The notes beneath the pieces were generated by a model, which saw nothing but the letters and a program-made list of their open reading frames with translations, was not told the origin of the DNA and ran no database searches. Position numbers and translations under genes: made by a program. Positions 17,434 to 26,439 of a stretch of 64,000 bases of DNA are shown here, piece by piece; position 1 is the stretch's first letter; each line of letters starts with the position of its first letter. Source of the stretch: Pseudomonas sp. RIT409 (lineage in GTDB: Bacteria > Pseudomonadota > Gammaproteobacteria > Pseudomonadales > Pseudomonadaceae); NCBI RefSeq assembly GCF_003052515.2, contig NZ_QARE02000009.1, positions 169,948 to 233,947 of the forward strand. Direction: 5' to 3'.

Positions 17434-18213
17434 TCAGCCGAAACGACCGGTGATGTAATCCTCGGTCTGGGTCTTGGTGGGCTTGGTGAAGATGGTGTCG
17501 GTGTCGCCGTGCTCGATCAGCTCGCCCAGGAACATGAACGCGGTGTAGTCCGAGCAGCGCGCGGCCTGTTGCATGTTGTGGGTGACGATGACCACGGTGA
17601 ACTGCTCTTTGAGTTCGGTGATCAGCTGTTCGATGCGGCCGGTGGAGATCGGGTCCAGCGCTGAGGTCGGTTCATCGAGCAACAACACCTGCGGACGCAA
17701 CGCAATGGTGCGGGCAATGCACAGGCGCTGCTGCTGACCACCCGACAAACCCTGGGCATTCTTGTCCAGCTTGTCTTTCACTTCGTCCCACAGGGCTGCA
17801 CCGCGCAGGGCCTCCTCGACGCGGTCTTCCATTTCCCGACGGTTGAGCTTCTCGTGATGCTTGACGGCGTAGGAAATGTTGTCGCGAATCGTCATGGGAA
17901 ACGGCACAGGCTTTTGGAAGACCATGCCCACGTGGCTGCGCAGACGGTTCATCGAGTAGCCCGGAGCGAGGATGTTTTCGCCGTTGAGCAGCACCTCGCC
18001 CTTGGCTTCCAACTTCGGGTACATCGAGTAGATCCGGTTGAAGACGCGCAACATGGTCGACTTACCGCAGCCCGAAGGGCCAATGATCGCGGTGATGCGC
18101 TTCTCCGGAATGGTCATGTTGATGTTCTTCAACGACTGATGGCCGTTGTAGAAAAAGTCGAGGTTGCGCACCTGGATCTTGGTTTTTTCGTCGGCAAGGG
18201 AAAGGTTGTTCAT
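17434..18213 (-). CDS. pstB: Phosphate ABC transporter ATP-binding protein PstB
   Basis: A 259-residue ABC ATPase energising phosphate import. Walker [10 protein letters not shown] is at about 43-51. The signature [13 protein letters not shown] and Walker [14 protein letters not shown] follow, all intact. PstB-specific C-terminus [19 protein letters not shown] is present. The start ATG overlaps the pstA stop by one base (TGATG). Normally phoU follows pstB; here the operon ends and a convergent lysR follows. Confidence 0.95.
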   Translation of the reverse strand: MNNLSLADEKTKIQVRNLDFFYNGHQSLKNINMTIPEKRITAIIGPSGCGKSTMLRVFNRIYSMYPKLEAKGEVLLNGENILAPGYSMNRLRSHVGMVFQKPVPFPMTIRDNISYAVKHHEKLNRREMEDRVEEALRGAALWDEVKDKLDKNAQGLSGGQQQRLCIARTIALRPQVLLLDEPTSALDPISTGRIEQLITELKEQFTVVIVTHNMQQAARCSDYTAFMFLGELIEHGDTDTIFTKPTKTQTEDYITGRFG

Positions 18214-19091
18214 CAGGACGCCTTATTGCGCAAAAGAAGGAGACGGGAGCTGAGGCTCAGCACCAGTACGAAGAGAGTCATGATCAGTGCGCCAGCCCAG
18301 GCCAAGGAATGCCAGTCATCGAAGGGGCTCATGGCGTACTGGAAGATCACCACTGGAATGCTGGCGATCGGCTTGAGCAGGTCGCCGCTCCAGAACTGGT
18401 TGCCGAACGCGGTGAACAACAGGGGCGCGGTTTCACCGGTAATACGGGCCAGAGCCAACAGGATCCCGGTGATCACGCCCGCTCGAGCGGCACGCAGCAC
18501 GATCTGCAAGGTCAACTTCCACTGGGGGACTCCCAGCGCCAGGGCGGCTTCCCGCATGGTCGCCGGTTGCAGTTGCAGCATCTCGTCGGTGGTGCGCACC
18601 ACCACCGGGATCACCAGGAGTGCCAGGGCCAAGGCACCGGCGAAGGCCGAGAAGCCGACGCGATGATCAGTGACGGCGCTGATCGGCAAAATCACCGCGG
18701 TGTAGACGAACAGCCCGAGGACGATCGACGGCGCGGAGAGCAGAATGTCGTTGATGAAGCGAACGGCGTTGCCCAGCTTGGTGTGACGGGCAAACTCGGC
18801 CAGCCAGATCCCGGCCATCAGGCCGATCGGCGTGCCGATGACCAGGCCCAGGCCGGACATCAGGAAGCTGCCGTAGAACGCGTTGGCCAGCCCGCCCTCG
18901 GCGCCCGGCGGCGGGGTCATTTCGGTGAACAGGCGCAGGTTGAGCGCTTGAAAGCCATTGATGACTGTGGTGAACAGAATCCACACCAGCCACAGCAGAC
19001 CGAACACGGTCGCGCCACAACTGAGCACCATGGCGAGCTTGTTTTTGAAAGCCCGCATCCGGTACAGATTTTCATTATCGGCCTTGCTCAT
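18213..19091 (-). CDS. pstA: Phosphate ABC transporter permease PstA
   Basis: A 292-residue inner-membrane permease with about six helices and the binding-protein-dependent EAA loop ([19 protein letters not shown]). Its length matches the short E. coli-type PstA rather than the long (over 500 aa) PstA found in the main Pseudomonas pst operon. It overlaps pstC by 4 nt and pstB by 1 nt. Confidence 0.93.
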   Translation of the reverse strand: MSKADNENLYRMRAFKNKLAMVLSCGATVFGLLWLVWILFTTVINGFQALNLRLFTEMTPPPGAEGGLANAFYGSFLMSGLGLVIGTPIGLMAGIWLAEFARHTKLGNAVRFINDILLSAPSIVLGLFVYTAVILPISAVTDHRVGFSAFAGALALALLVIPVVVRTTDEMLQLQPATMREAALALGVPQWKLTLQIVLRAARAGVITGILLALARITGETAPLLFTAFGNQFWSGDLLKPIASIPVVIFQYAMSPFDDWHSLAWAGALIMTLFVLVLSLSSRLLLLRNKAS

Positions 19092-20083
19092 ACACCCTCC
19101 TTGCGCGACAGACGAGACAGCATCAGACGGGCGATGGCCAGCACGATGAAAGTGACGACAAACAACAGGAAGCCCAGCGCGATCAGCGACGAGCGATGCA
19201 AATCGGTGTACGCCTCGCTGAATTCGTTGGCGATCACCGAGGCGATCGAGCTGCTGGGCATCATCAACGATGCGGAGAACTGGTGCGCATTGCCCAACAC
19301 GAAAGTCACCGCCATGGTTTCACCGAGGGCGCGACCGAGACCGAGAAAAATCCCGCCCACGACGGCCGTGCGGGTGTAGGGCAAAACGATGTCCCACACC
19401 ACTTCCCACGTCGTGCCCCCCAAGGCATAGGCCGACTCTTTGAGGGCCACTGGCACGGTGCGAAATACTTCGGTCATGACCGAGGTGATAAACGGAATGA
19501 TCATGATCGCCAGGACGATGCCGGCCGTCAGCATCCCGATGCCCAGTGGCGGGCCTTGAAACACCGGGCCGATCAGCGGCAGCGCCCCCAGGTTGTCGTT
19601 GATCCACGGCGCCAGGTAGGCCGCCATGAACGGGCCGAAGACGAACAGGCCCCACATGCCGTAGATGATCGAAGGGATGCCCGCGAGCAGTTCGACGGCC
19701 GACGCGATCGGTGTACGCAACCAGGGCGGGGCGACTTCAGTCAGAAAAATCGCAATGCCGAAGCTCACCGGAACGGCGATCAGCAAGGCGAGAAAGGACG
19801 TGACGAGGGTGCCATAGATCGGCACCAGTGCGCCGAAGTGGCCGTTTACCGCGTCCCATTCGGTACTGGTAAGAAATTCGAAACCAAAGGTCTTGAACGC
19901 CAGGGCTCCGCCCCACAGCGTCGAGCCAGCGATACTCGCCAGCAACAGCAGAACCAACAGAGCCGCGCCCAGCATCGCGCGCCTGAACCAGGCATCGTGA
20001 CGGTGATCGCGGGCCGCTCGTTTTTCGCTCTCGGATTCCACATCCGGAATAACAGCGGACATATATTGGGTGTTCTCAGTCAT
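19088..20083 (-). CDS. pstC: Phosphate ABC transporter permease PstC
   Basis: A 331-residue permease with six expected helices, preceded by an extended charged N-terminus (about 40 aa). The EAA-like loop ALKESAYALGGTTWEVVWDI is clear. Short-type PstC, contrasting with the roughly twice longer PstC of the principal Pseudomonas system. Separated from pstS by 73 bp that contain a hairpin; translationally coupled to pstA. Confidence 0.93.
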   Translation of the reverse strand: MTENTQYMSAVIPDVESESEKRAARDHRHDAWFRRAMLGAALLVLLLLASIAGSTLWGGALAFKTFGFEFLTSTEWDAVNGHFGALVPIYGTLVTSFLALLIAVPVSFGIAIFLTEVAPPWLRTPIASAVELLAGIPSIIYGMWGLFVFGPFMAAYLAPWINDNLGALPLIGPVFQGPPLGIGMLTAGIVLAIMIIPFITSVMTEVFRTVPVALKESAYALGGTTWEVVWDIVLPYTRTAVVGGIFLGLGRALGETMAVTFVLGNAHQFSASLMMPSSSIASVIANEFSEAYTDLHRSSLIALGFLLFVVTFIVLAIARLMLSRLSRKEGV

Positions 20084-20105
20084 GTTGGGTCCACTCGCAA
20101 GGAAA

Positions 20106-20133
20106 CCCTGTCACCGAGCGCTCGATGACAGGG
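20106..20133 (-). promoter_or_regulatory. Intercistronic hairpin between pstS and pstC
   Basis: CCCTGTCA (20106-20113) and TGACAGGG (20126-20133) form a perfect 8-bp stem, and the loop contains the self-complementary CGAGCGCTCG. In the minus-strand transcript this lies directly after pstS. It probably protects the pstS mRNA or attenuates transcription into pstCAB, giving excess binding protein. Confidence 0.55.
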
Positions 20134-20156
20134 GTAAGCCGGGTTGCATCGAGCTG

Positions 20157-21173
20157 TTACTTGAACTCGGTTTTCCAGTAAGTCTCGATCTTGCTCACCA
20201 GCTCTTTGGGCAATGGCACGTAGTCCAGCGACTCGGCCTGAGCCTGACCGTTCTCGAGGGACCACTTGAAGAAATCGAAAGCGGCCTTGCTTTCATCGGC
20301 TTTCTTCGGCTGCTTGTACATGATGATCCAGGTGGTTGCCGTGATCGGCCATGCCTCGGCGCCCGGTGCGTTGGTCATGATCAGGTTGAAGTCCTTGGCG
20401 CTCGCCCAGTCAGCGGTGGCCGCGGCAGCCGCGAAGCTCTTGGCGCTAGGCTCGACCACTTTGCCGGCCGCGTTTTGCAGCTTGGCGTAAGCGATGTTGT
20501 TGGTTTTGGCGTAAGCGAACTCCACGTAGCCGATCGAGCCTTTGATCTGCTTCACGTAGGCGGCCACCCCTTCGTTGCCCTTGCCACCGACACCGACCGG
20601 CCACTGCACGGCGGAACCCTCGCCCACGGCGGATTTCCACTCAGGGCTGACCTTGCTCAGGTAATTGGTGAAGTTGAAGGAAGTGCCCGAGCCGTCCGAA
20701 CGATGAACGACGGTGATGTTGGTTTCTGGCAGTTTCAGACCGGCGTTCAGCTTGGCGATCGCAGGGTCGTTCCATTTGGTGATCTTGCCTTGGAAGATGT
20801 CAGCCAGCGTCTTGCCGTCCAGTTCCAGTTTGCCGCCTTCTACGCCTTCAACGTTGATGACCGGCACGATGCCGCCAATCACGCTTGGAAACTGGCCCAG
20901 GCCGCTGGCCTGCAGGTCTTCAGCTTTCAGCGGGGCATCGGAGGCACCGAAATCGACGGTGGCTGCCTTGATTTGCGCGATACCACCGCCCGAACCGATG
21001 GATTGGTAGTTAACTTTGTTGCCGGATTTTGTGCTGTACTCGGTCGCCCATTTGGAAATGACTGGAAAAACGAAGCTCGAACCAGCACCAGTGACGTCCG
21101 TAGCGTGTGCCATTCCGGACAGGGCCATGGAAGCCAGCAGGAGTGACAGGCGTGTTTTTGTCAGCAGATTCAC
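20157..21173 (-). CDS. pstS: Periplasmic phosphate-binding protein PstS
   Basis: A 338-residue binding protein with a signal peptide (cleavage near A-H-A, about residue 24). Phosphate-contacting segments typical of PstS are visible: GAGSSFVFPVISKW, QSIGSGGGIAQIK, FGASDAPL and HRSDGSGTSFNFTNYL. It captures inorganic phosphate and delivers it to PstCAB. First gene of the operon, behind a PHO box 84 bp upstream, so induction by PhoB under phosphate limitation is expected. Confidence 0.95.
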   Translation of the reverse strand: MNLLTKTRLSLLLASMALSGMAHATDVTGAGSSFVFPVISKWATEYSTKSGNKVNYQSIGSGGGIAQIKAATVDFGASDAPLKAEDLQASGLGQFPSVIGGIVPVINVEGVEGGKLELDGKTLADIFQGKITKWNDPAIAKLNAGLKLPETNITVVHRSDGSGTSFNFTNYLSKVSPEWKSAVGEGSAVQWPVGVGGKGNEGVAAYVKQIKGSIGYVEFAYAKTNNIAYAKLQNAAGKVVEPSAKSFAAAAATADWASAKDFNLIMTNAPGAEAWPITATTWIIMYKQPKKADESKAAFDFFKWSLENGQAQAESLDYVPLPKELVSKIETYWKTEFK

Positions 21174-21256
21174 GGCAATACCTCAACAAGAGAGTGTGGG
21201 TTTGTGGTCAGAGTCGAGACCCGATGCAGATTTAAAACCCCAAACATTTCTGTTTG

Positions 21257-21274
21257 ATGACAATCTCTAGACAG
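21257..21274 (-). promoter_or_regulatory. PHO box (PhoB binding site) upstream of pstS
   Basis: Read on the minus strand, CTGTCTAGAGATTGTCAT matches the PhoB consensus of two 7-bp repeats (CTGTCAT) separated by 4 bp, with 5/7 and 6/7 identity. It ends 84 bp before the pstS start. A separate inverted repeat (CAAACA-N4-TGTTTG, 21241-21256) lies between the box and the gene, and a possible -10 (TTTAAA) follows. Confidence 0.7.
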
Positions 21275-21327
21275 GCCTGAAAATCCCCCTGGTTTTGTAG
21301 GCCGATGCTGACAGCCTGTGCACACTA

Positions 21328-21359
21328 AACCCCCGAATTCACTGGAGAATCCGGGGGTT
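21328..21359 (-). terminator. Hairpin downstream of the MFS gene
   Basis: AACCCCCG (21328-21335) pairs with CGGGGGTT (21352-21359), and the stem can be extended through GAATTC/GAATCC with mismatches. It lies about 128 bp after the MFS stop and before the pst promoter, so it probably insulates the two units. Only a short T tract follows on the minus strand. Confidence 0.5.
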
Positions 21360-21486
21360 GTCTAGACGACGCAGAATTAGTGTCAATGCGCCACATCGCG
21401 ACCGCCTATTCCCCGCGTCAACAGGATTTCAGCGGGGTTTATGACGTAAAGATGTCAGTTACGTGGCAAAGCGAGGTTCAGGGCAG

Positions 21487-22794
21487 TCATTTGGCGGCGG
21501 ATGCCTTTGCATCATGTGTTTCAAAGTTTTGCCCAGGGTCCATCTCATCGGCCACGAAGGTTTTCTGCGGCTGCATCGTGAACGTCATCAACACGCCGAA
21601 CGCCAGCACCCCGATGGAGATGAGAAATGGCAATGCCCAATTGCCAGTCTGATCGATCAGGTAGCCGGCCAGCACGGGGCTGATGATGGTCGCCGTGGCG
21701 GCCGTCCCGTTCATGATCCCGCTTGCCGTTCCGGCGCGATCGGACGCAATGTCCATCGGCACGGCCCACATCGGCCCAACCGTCATCTCGTTGAAAAACA
21801 GCGCCATGGCCAGAAACACGAGCGAGTACATCGGCTCCTGAAACAGCAGCACGGGAATCAGGGACAGCCCGGTGCACGCCATGCAGACCGCCACCAAGTA
21901 GCTGCGTGCCACCTTCACATTGCCGGTCTTGCGCAGCAGCCGATCACTGATCATCCCGCCGAGCAAGTCACCCACGACACCGGCAAAAAAGACCCCGGAG
22001 GTGAACAACACGGCATTCTTGATGTTCATCTGGTAGTTGTGCATGAAGTACATCGGGATCCAGCTGAGCATCAGCCAGAGAATCCAGTTGTAGCAGAAGT
22101 ACACACTGGACACCGGCAACATGCGCCGGAACAGACGACCATAGGTGCCCGGCGCATCGATGCGCCGGGGCTTCGGCACTGGCAACGCCGCCAGTTCTTC
22201 AGCTGTGATGCGCGGATGGTCGGCGGGCTTTTCAGTGTAAGTGACGTACCACAGCACCACCCAGCCGAAGCTCAAGCCACCGAGCAGGTAAAACGAAAAG
22301 CGCCAGTCATAGGCCGTCATCAATGCCGCCACGATCAGCGGCGCACAGGCGTTACCCAGCCGAGCCGCTGCGTGGGTAATGCCTTGCGCGAAGCCGCGCC
22401 GGTCCTTCGACACCCAGGCTGCCATCGCGCTGGTCGAGGCTGGAAAGGTCGCGCCCTCCCCCAACCCCAGCAACATGCGCGCCGCCACCAGGCTCAAAAA
22501 TCCACCGGCCATACCGGTGAGCACCGTTGCCCCGGCCCATATAAAGGCACAGACGATCAGGGTGCGCTTGGCGCCATAGCGGTCGCTGACCCAACCGCCG
22601 ATGAACTGGAACACCATGTAGGGGTACGCGAAGGCCGAGAAGATGAAACCCAGTTGCGTATTGCTCAAGCCCAGCTCGCTGCTGAACTGCCCGGCGGCGG
22701 TGCTGACGTTGACGCGGTCCACGTAAGTGATGAAATACATCAGGCACAACAGCGCCATGACGACAGTGGAAGCCTTGATTTTGAGACGGTTCAT
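21487..22794 (-). CDS. MFS transporter, anion:cation symporter (ACS) family
   Basis: A 435-residue permease with the ACS hallmarks: FITYVDRVNVSTA in helix 1, GGWVSDRYGAKRTL as loop 2-3, and GDLLGGMISDRLLRKTG in the second half. ACS members import organic acids such as glucarate, galactonate or phthalate. Location 53 bp after a CoA-transferase gene suggests it imports the acid activated by that enzyme. The exact substrate is not readable. Confidence 0.82.
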   Translation of the reverse strand: MNRLKIKASTVVMALLCLMYFITYVDRVNVSTAAGQFSSELGLSNTQLGFIFSAFAYPYMVFQFIGGWVSDRYGAKRTLIVCAFIWAGATVLTGMAGGFLSLVAARMLLGLGEGATFPASTSAMAAWVSKDRRGFAQGITHAAARLGNACAPLIVAALMTAYDWRFSFYLLGGLSFGWVVLWYVTYTEKPADHPRITAEELAALPVPKPRRIDAPGTYGRLFRRMLPVSSVYFCYNWILWLMLSWIPMYFMHNYQMNIKNAVLFTSGVFFAGVVGDLLGGMISDRLLRKTGNVKVARSYLVAVCMACTGLSLIPVLLFQEPMYSLVFLAMALFFNEMTVGPMWAVPMDIASDRAGTASGIMNGTAATATIISPVLAGYLIDQTGNWALPFLISIGVLAFGVLMTFTMQPQKTFVADEMDPGQNFETHDAKASAAK

Positions 22795-22847
22795 GAGTGC
22801 GGTCCTCAGTGCTTTTTATAGTTGTTCACTAACGCGCTTTCAGGTTT

Positions 22848-24041
22848 TCAGGACGCGAGAATCGCCCCCTCTCGCAGCAACTCGGCCACTTGGCCGGCGT
22901 CATAGCCGTATTCGGCAAGAATTTCCCGAGTGTGCTCACCCAACAAGGGCGAAGGCCGGTTGACCTGCTTGGGCGTCTCGGAGAAACGGATCGGCAAGGC
23001 AATGCTGCGCGCCGCGCCGGTGACCGGATGATGGGTCTCGACGATCATCTCGCGCTCCAGAATCTGCGGATGCTCGACGGCTTGCGAGATGTCGAGCACC
23101 GCGCCAACCGGCAGGCCCGCCGCATCGAGCCGCGCGACCCAGTTGTCCGTGGTGTCCTGAACCAGGCATGCCGTGATCAATTCGACCAGTGCGTCGCGGT
23201 GAGTCATGCGCAGCACATTGGTGGCAAAACGCGGGTCATCGCTGATGTGGGGCGCATCCAGCACCTGCAACAGCCGTTCGTAGTTGCCTTGGTTGGCCGC
23301 ACCGATGTTGATCCAGCCATCTTGCGTCCTGAACGCCTGATACGGCGTACTGGTGGAATTGGCCGAGCCCATCTTCGGCAGGATCACGCCTTCGGAGAAA
23401 TAATTCGCGGCTGGCCAGTACATCTGCTGGAACCCCGCCTCCAGCAAAGAGGTGTCGACGACCTGACCCAGGCCGGTTTTCTGCTTGTGGGCATACGCGG
23501 CGGCGATGCCCAATGCCGCGAGAATGCCCGCGTTGATGTCGGCAATCGGCGAACCCGCCTTGATCGGCGCCTGGCCCGGCTCGCCTGTGGCGCTCATCAA
23601 ACCAGACAAGCCTTGGGCGATGAGATCGAAACCGCCCTTGTCCGCATACGGCCCTGTACGCCCGTACCCGGATACCGAGCAATAAATGAGCCCCGGGTTG
23701 AGTTGCTTGAGCGTCTCGTAACCCAGGCCAAGCTTCTCCATGGTGCCTTTTCGGTAGTTCTCAGTGACCACATCGGCCTCGCTGAGCATGCGTCGCAAGA
23801 CCTCCTTCCCGCCTTCGGTCTTCAAGTTCAGTGCGATGTCACGCTTGTTGCGGTTGAGGATCATGAACGACGCCGACTCGCCGTGATCGAGAATCGGTGC
23901 AAAACGCCGGCAGTCGTCGCCGTCCATTTTTTCCACCTTGATCACGTCGGCCCCCATGTCGGCGAGCATCATCCCGCAGATGGGGCCGGACATGATGTGC
24001 GACAGCTCGATGACTTTCATGCCTTGCAATGGACCGGCCAT
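22848..24041 (-). CDS. CaiB/BaiF (class III) CoA-transferase
   Basis: A 397-residue class III CoA-transferase that moves CoA between carboxylic acids. Seen: LQGMKVIELSHIMSGPICGMMLADMGADV at the N-terminus (family fold start), the catalytic-Asp region GGFDLIAQGLSGLMSATGEP and the C-terminal LGEHTREILAEYGY. The ATG at 24041 is chosen because GGAGG lies 8 nt upstream and the start sits one base after the hydratase stop (TGATATG). With the adjoining hydratase it should activate and then hydrate or dehydrate an acid. Confidence 0.85.
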   Translation of the reverse strand: MAGPLQGMKVIELSHIMSGPICGMMLADMGADVIKVEKMDGDDCRRFAPILDHGESASFMILNRNKRDIALNLKTEGGKEVLRRMLSEADVVTENYRKGTMEKLGLGYETLKQLNPGLIYCSVSGYGRTGPYADKGGFDLIAQGLSGLMSATGEPGQAPIKAGSPIADINAGILAALGIAAAYAHKQKTGLGQVVDTSLLEAGFQQMYWPAANYFSEGVILPKMGSANSTSTPYQAFRTQDGWINIGAANQGNYERLLQVLDAPHISDDPRFATNVLRMTHRDALVELITACLVQDTTDNWVARLDAAGLPVGAVLDISQAVEHPQILEREMIVETHHPVTGAARSIALPIRFSETPKQVNRPSPLLGEHTREILAEYGYDAGQVAELLREGAILAS

Positions 24042-24042
24042 A

Positions 24043-24840
24043 TCATTTGCCTCCGAAAACAGGTGTGCGTTTGGCGAGGAAGGCCTGGTAGCCGATCTGA
24101 AAATCTTCGGTGGCAAAGCAGTCGAACGCCTCGTCGTATTCCTCCGCGCTCAATGGCGACGGGTCGAGGCTGCGCTGGACGAAGCGCTTGTGCCAGCGCG
24201 CCACCAAGGGCGCGCCATCGGCGATGCGTCGCGCGGCGAGCATGGCCGCTTCTTCGACTTCGTCATCAGCCACCACCCGGCTGACGATGCGTTTTTGCAG
24301 CGCCTCCTGCGCGCCGAACACCCGGCCTTCCAACAGCATTTCCAGCGTGACGTCAGGGCCGGCAATGCGCATCAGGCCGCCCATTTCGTCGTGGGACATG
24401 GCCAGGCCCAGCTTGTTGACCGGTACGCCAAAGCGACTCGACTCACCGCAGATGCGCAGGTTGCAGAGCGAGGCAATGCCCAGCCCGCCCCCCACGCAGA
24501 TACCGTGAATCATCGCCACGAGCGGGTGGCGGCATCGGGCAAGGGTGCGCAAGGCACCGTGCATCACGGGTCCGTAGTGCCGTGCTTGCGCCTGGTTGCC
24601 ACGATGGGTTTCGAATTCGGAAATGTCATTGCCGGGACCGAACGCCCGGGTCCCGGCCCCCCGGATGACAATGCAGCGTACCTGGTCGTCAGTATCGAGC
24701 ATGGCCATCGTGTCATTGAGCGACTGCCACATCGACAGCGTGGTGGCGTTTAGTTTTTCCGGGCGATTGAGGATAACGGTGGCAATGCCGCCGTCGCGCT
24801 CAACGAGCACTTCTGGCGAGCGGAAATGAGGAGGGTTCAT
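24043..24840 (-). CDS. Enoyl-CoA hydratase/isomerase family (crotonase)
   Basis: A 265-residue crotonase. The oxyanion-hole segments are present (AFGPGNDISEFETHRG and the GICVGGGLGIASLCNLRI loop). The canonical catalytic Glu pair is only partly conserved, so hydration, dehydration or racemisation are all possible; CaiD-like enzymes with CaiB-like partners are a precedent. First gene of a three-gene operon under two operator-like repeats. Confidence 0.82.
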   Translation of the reverse strand: MNPPHFRSPEVLVERDGGIATVILNRPEKLNATTLSMWQSLNDTMAMLDTDDQVRCIVIRGAGTRAFGPGNDISEFETHRGNQAQARHYGPVMHGALRTLARCRHPLVAMIHGICVGGGLGIASLCNLRICGESSRFGVPVNKLGLAMSHDEMGGLMRIAGPDVTLEMLLEGRVFGAQEALQKRIVSRVVADDEVEEAAMLAARRIADGAPLVARWHKRFVQRSLDPSPLSAEEYDEAFDCFATEDFQIGYQAFLAKRTPVFGGK

Positions 24841-24859
24841 AGGTGTACCTTTTTATTTT

Positions 24860-24869
24860 TGGGATACCA
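24860..24869. promoter_or_regulatory. Operator-like motif A (TGGGATACCA)
   Basis: A semi-palindrome TGG-N4-CCA located 20 bp upstream of the enoyl-CoA hydratase start. An identical decamer lies at 25067-25076 before the GntR gene. The centre-to-centre distance to motif B is 21 bp, two helical turns. Likely binding site of the adjacent GntR-FCD regulator. Confidence 0.6.
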
Positions 24870-24880
24870 TTTCACAGGTT

Positions 24881-24890
24881 TGGCATCCCA
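24881..24890. promoter_or_regulatory. Operator-like motif B (TGGCATCCCA)
   Basis: An inverted version of motif A (reverse complement TGGGATGCCA, one difference). Together with A it forms the larger dyad TTTGGGAT/ATCCCAAA over 24858-24893. It lies in the intergenic region between the CoA-transferase operon and the divergent gntR. Confidence 0.55.
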
Positions 24891-25066
24891 AATATAGGAC
24901 GACTATTTTTATGCGCAAGGCTTTTTTTGCATAAAATGACAGCCGCTGATGGGCAAAGATGAACGCGGACGCCAGCGATTTCGACCTTCAGCCCCCTAAA
25001 CGTGGATTTCCCATAGAAAAAAATCGGCGTCATCGCGATAATCGCTCGCACGATGAAAATGATGTA

Positions 25067-25076
25067 TGGGATACCA
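25067..25076. promoter_or_regulatory. Operator-like motif C (TGGGATACCA) before gntR
   Basis: An exact copy of motif A, 12 bp before the chosen gntR start codon (ATG 25089). The position suggests autorepression by blocking transcription start or early elongation. Confidence 0.55.
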
Positions 25077-25088
25077 AGAGAGGGAAGG

Positions 25089-25772
25089 ATGTCCGAAACC
25101 GGTCAGCTGACGAATATCAACGAGGCCGCTTACGCTGCCCTGCGCGATCGCATCATCAGTGGCGAGCTGATGCCGGGGGCGCCGCTGTCGGAGCGAGCCC
25201 TGTGCGAGGAACTGGACGTTTCCCGGACGCCGTTACGTGAGGCCATCAAAATGTTGGCCCGCGAAGGGCTGGTGGAAATCTCCGCCACCCGGCGTGCACG
25301 GGTCGCGAGCGTGAGCCTGGAAGAAGCGGCGAACATGTTGACCCTGTTAGCCGCGCTGGAAGGTCTATCGGGTGAACAGGCCTGTCAGAAAATATCGGCC
25401 AGTGAAATCGCCGAGCTGGAGGCTTTGCAGGCCGCCATGCGGCTGTCCCATGAGCAGAACGACCTGAGCAGCTACTTCAATCTGAATCAGCAGATCCATC
25501 TCAAAATCCTGCAGGTGGCCGACAACCGGGTTCTGTCGGAAATGTTCAATAACCTCAACGCCCGGCTGCGCCACGTGCGTCGCCGGTTGAACCCGACCCC
25601 CGGCCGCTGGCAGCAAGCGATCAATGAGCACGAGCAAATGCTGACGTATCTGAAAAAGGGCGAAAGCAAGAAACTGCGCGCCCTGATGGAAGATCACCTG
25701 CGCAACAAGATCGATGTGTTTCTGGCGACGATGCTCGAGCACGGGATTGTGAGTGTGCAGCGCTCCGCATAG
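25089..25772 (+). CDS. GntR-family regulator, FCD (FadR) subfamily
   Basis: A 227-residue repressor. The winged helix (about 10-70) carries AAYAALRDRIISGELMPG and RTPLREAIKMLAREGLV, the GntR signature. The all-helical FCD domain (about 80-215) usually binds a carboxylate, often with a metal. ATG 25089 is preferred over ATGs at 25053 and 25059 because GAGAGGGAAGG precedes it. Divergent from the hydratase/CoA-transferase/MFS operon; the three shared TGGGATACCA-type sites argue that it controls both units. Confidence 0.85.
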   Translation: MSETGQLTNINEAAYAALRDRIISGELMPGAPLSERALCEELDVSRTPLREAIKMLAREGLVEISATRRARVASVSLEEAANMLTLLAALEGLSGEQACQKISASEIAELEALQAAMRLSHEQNDLSSYFNLNQQIHLKILQVADNRVLSEMFNNLNARLRHVRRRLNPTPGRWQQAINEHEQMLTYLKKGESKKLRALMEDHLRNKIDVFLATMLEHGIVSVQRSA

Positions 25773-25874
25773 CACCTGATCGCCTTCCCGACTCTACCGC
25801 TTGTCGGCAGAAGGGCACCTCTGAACACCGTCGCTTGACCAATGGGTATCCACAACAGAAAAGGGATTCACATC

Positions 25875-26171
25875 ATGATCAAGACCCGATTGACTGCCCT
25901 GACCCTCGCAGCCCTGATGACGGCAGCCACCGGCTCGGCGTTCGCCGGCTCCACCGGCCCCACCGACCCGGTCGACAGCAGCACCACAACCGGGCCTCGC
26001 TCCAGCAGCGCGGGCCCGAATACGGACGGCACGCCGAAAACGCCGACCACCTCGACACCCGGCACTAAAGGCATGGGCAGCTCCGACGGTAATGGCAGTA
26101 CCGGTCAGGGTGGGATGAACAACGGCAGCGGCACCGGCAGCAGCTCGACGGGTTCGAGCGGGTCGAAATAA
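25875..26171 (+). CDS. Small secreted Ser/Thr/Gly-rich protein
   Basis: A 98-residue protein with a clear signal peptide (MIKTRLTALTLAALMTAATG, cleavage near A-F-A). The mature part is almost only Gly, Ser, Thr, Pro and Asn, with no Cys and no catalytic motif: an intrinsically disordered exported protein. ATG 25875 is preferred; the in-frame extension to 25842 would bury the signal peptide. Function unknown. Confidence 0.6.
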   Translation: MIKTRLTALTLAALMTAATGSAFAGSTGPTDPVDSSTTTGPRSSSAGPNTDGTPKTPTTSTPGTKGMGSSDGNGSTGQGGMNNGSGTGSSSTGSSGSK

Positions 26172-26439
26172 GCTCCCGTCATGTGTTCCCTGGCAGTGTG
26201 GATGGCTGTCGAAGCTTGAATCAGGCATCGCCCATCCGCACCGCCCTTCATGCCACGGCATTTCTTCTGCTTTCCTCCCATCTTCTGCGCGATCGTCTGG
26301 CTCGCCGCTCGTTTTCCTCGCCTTACTTCCTTTAATTGGCCTACTCGTCAATCACCTGATTGGATACTGGCAATTGCACAAGTCCCCACTACTATGGCAA
26401 CGGTTGAAATGACGATCTCGTTGCGACGGAGACACCCGC

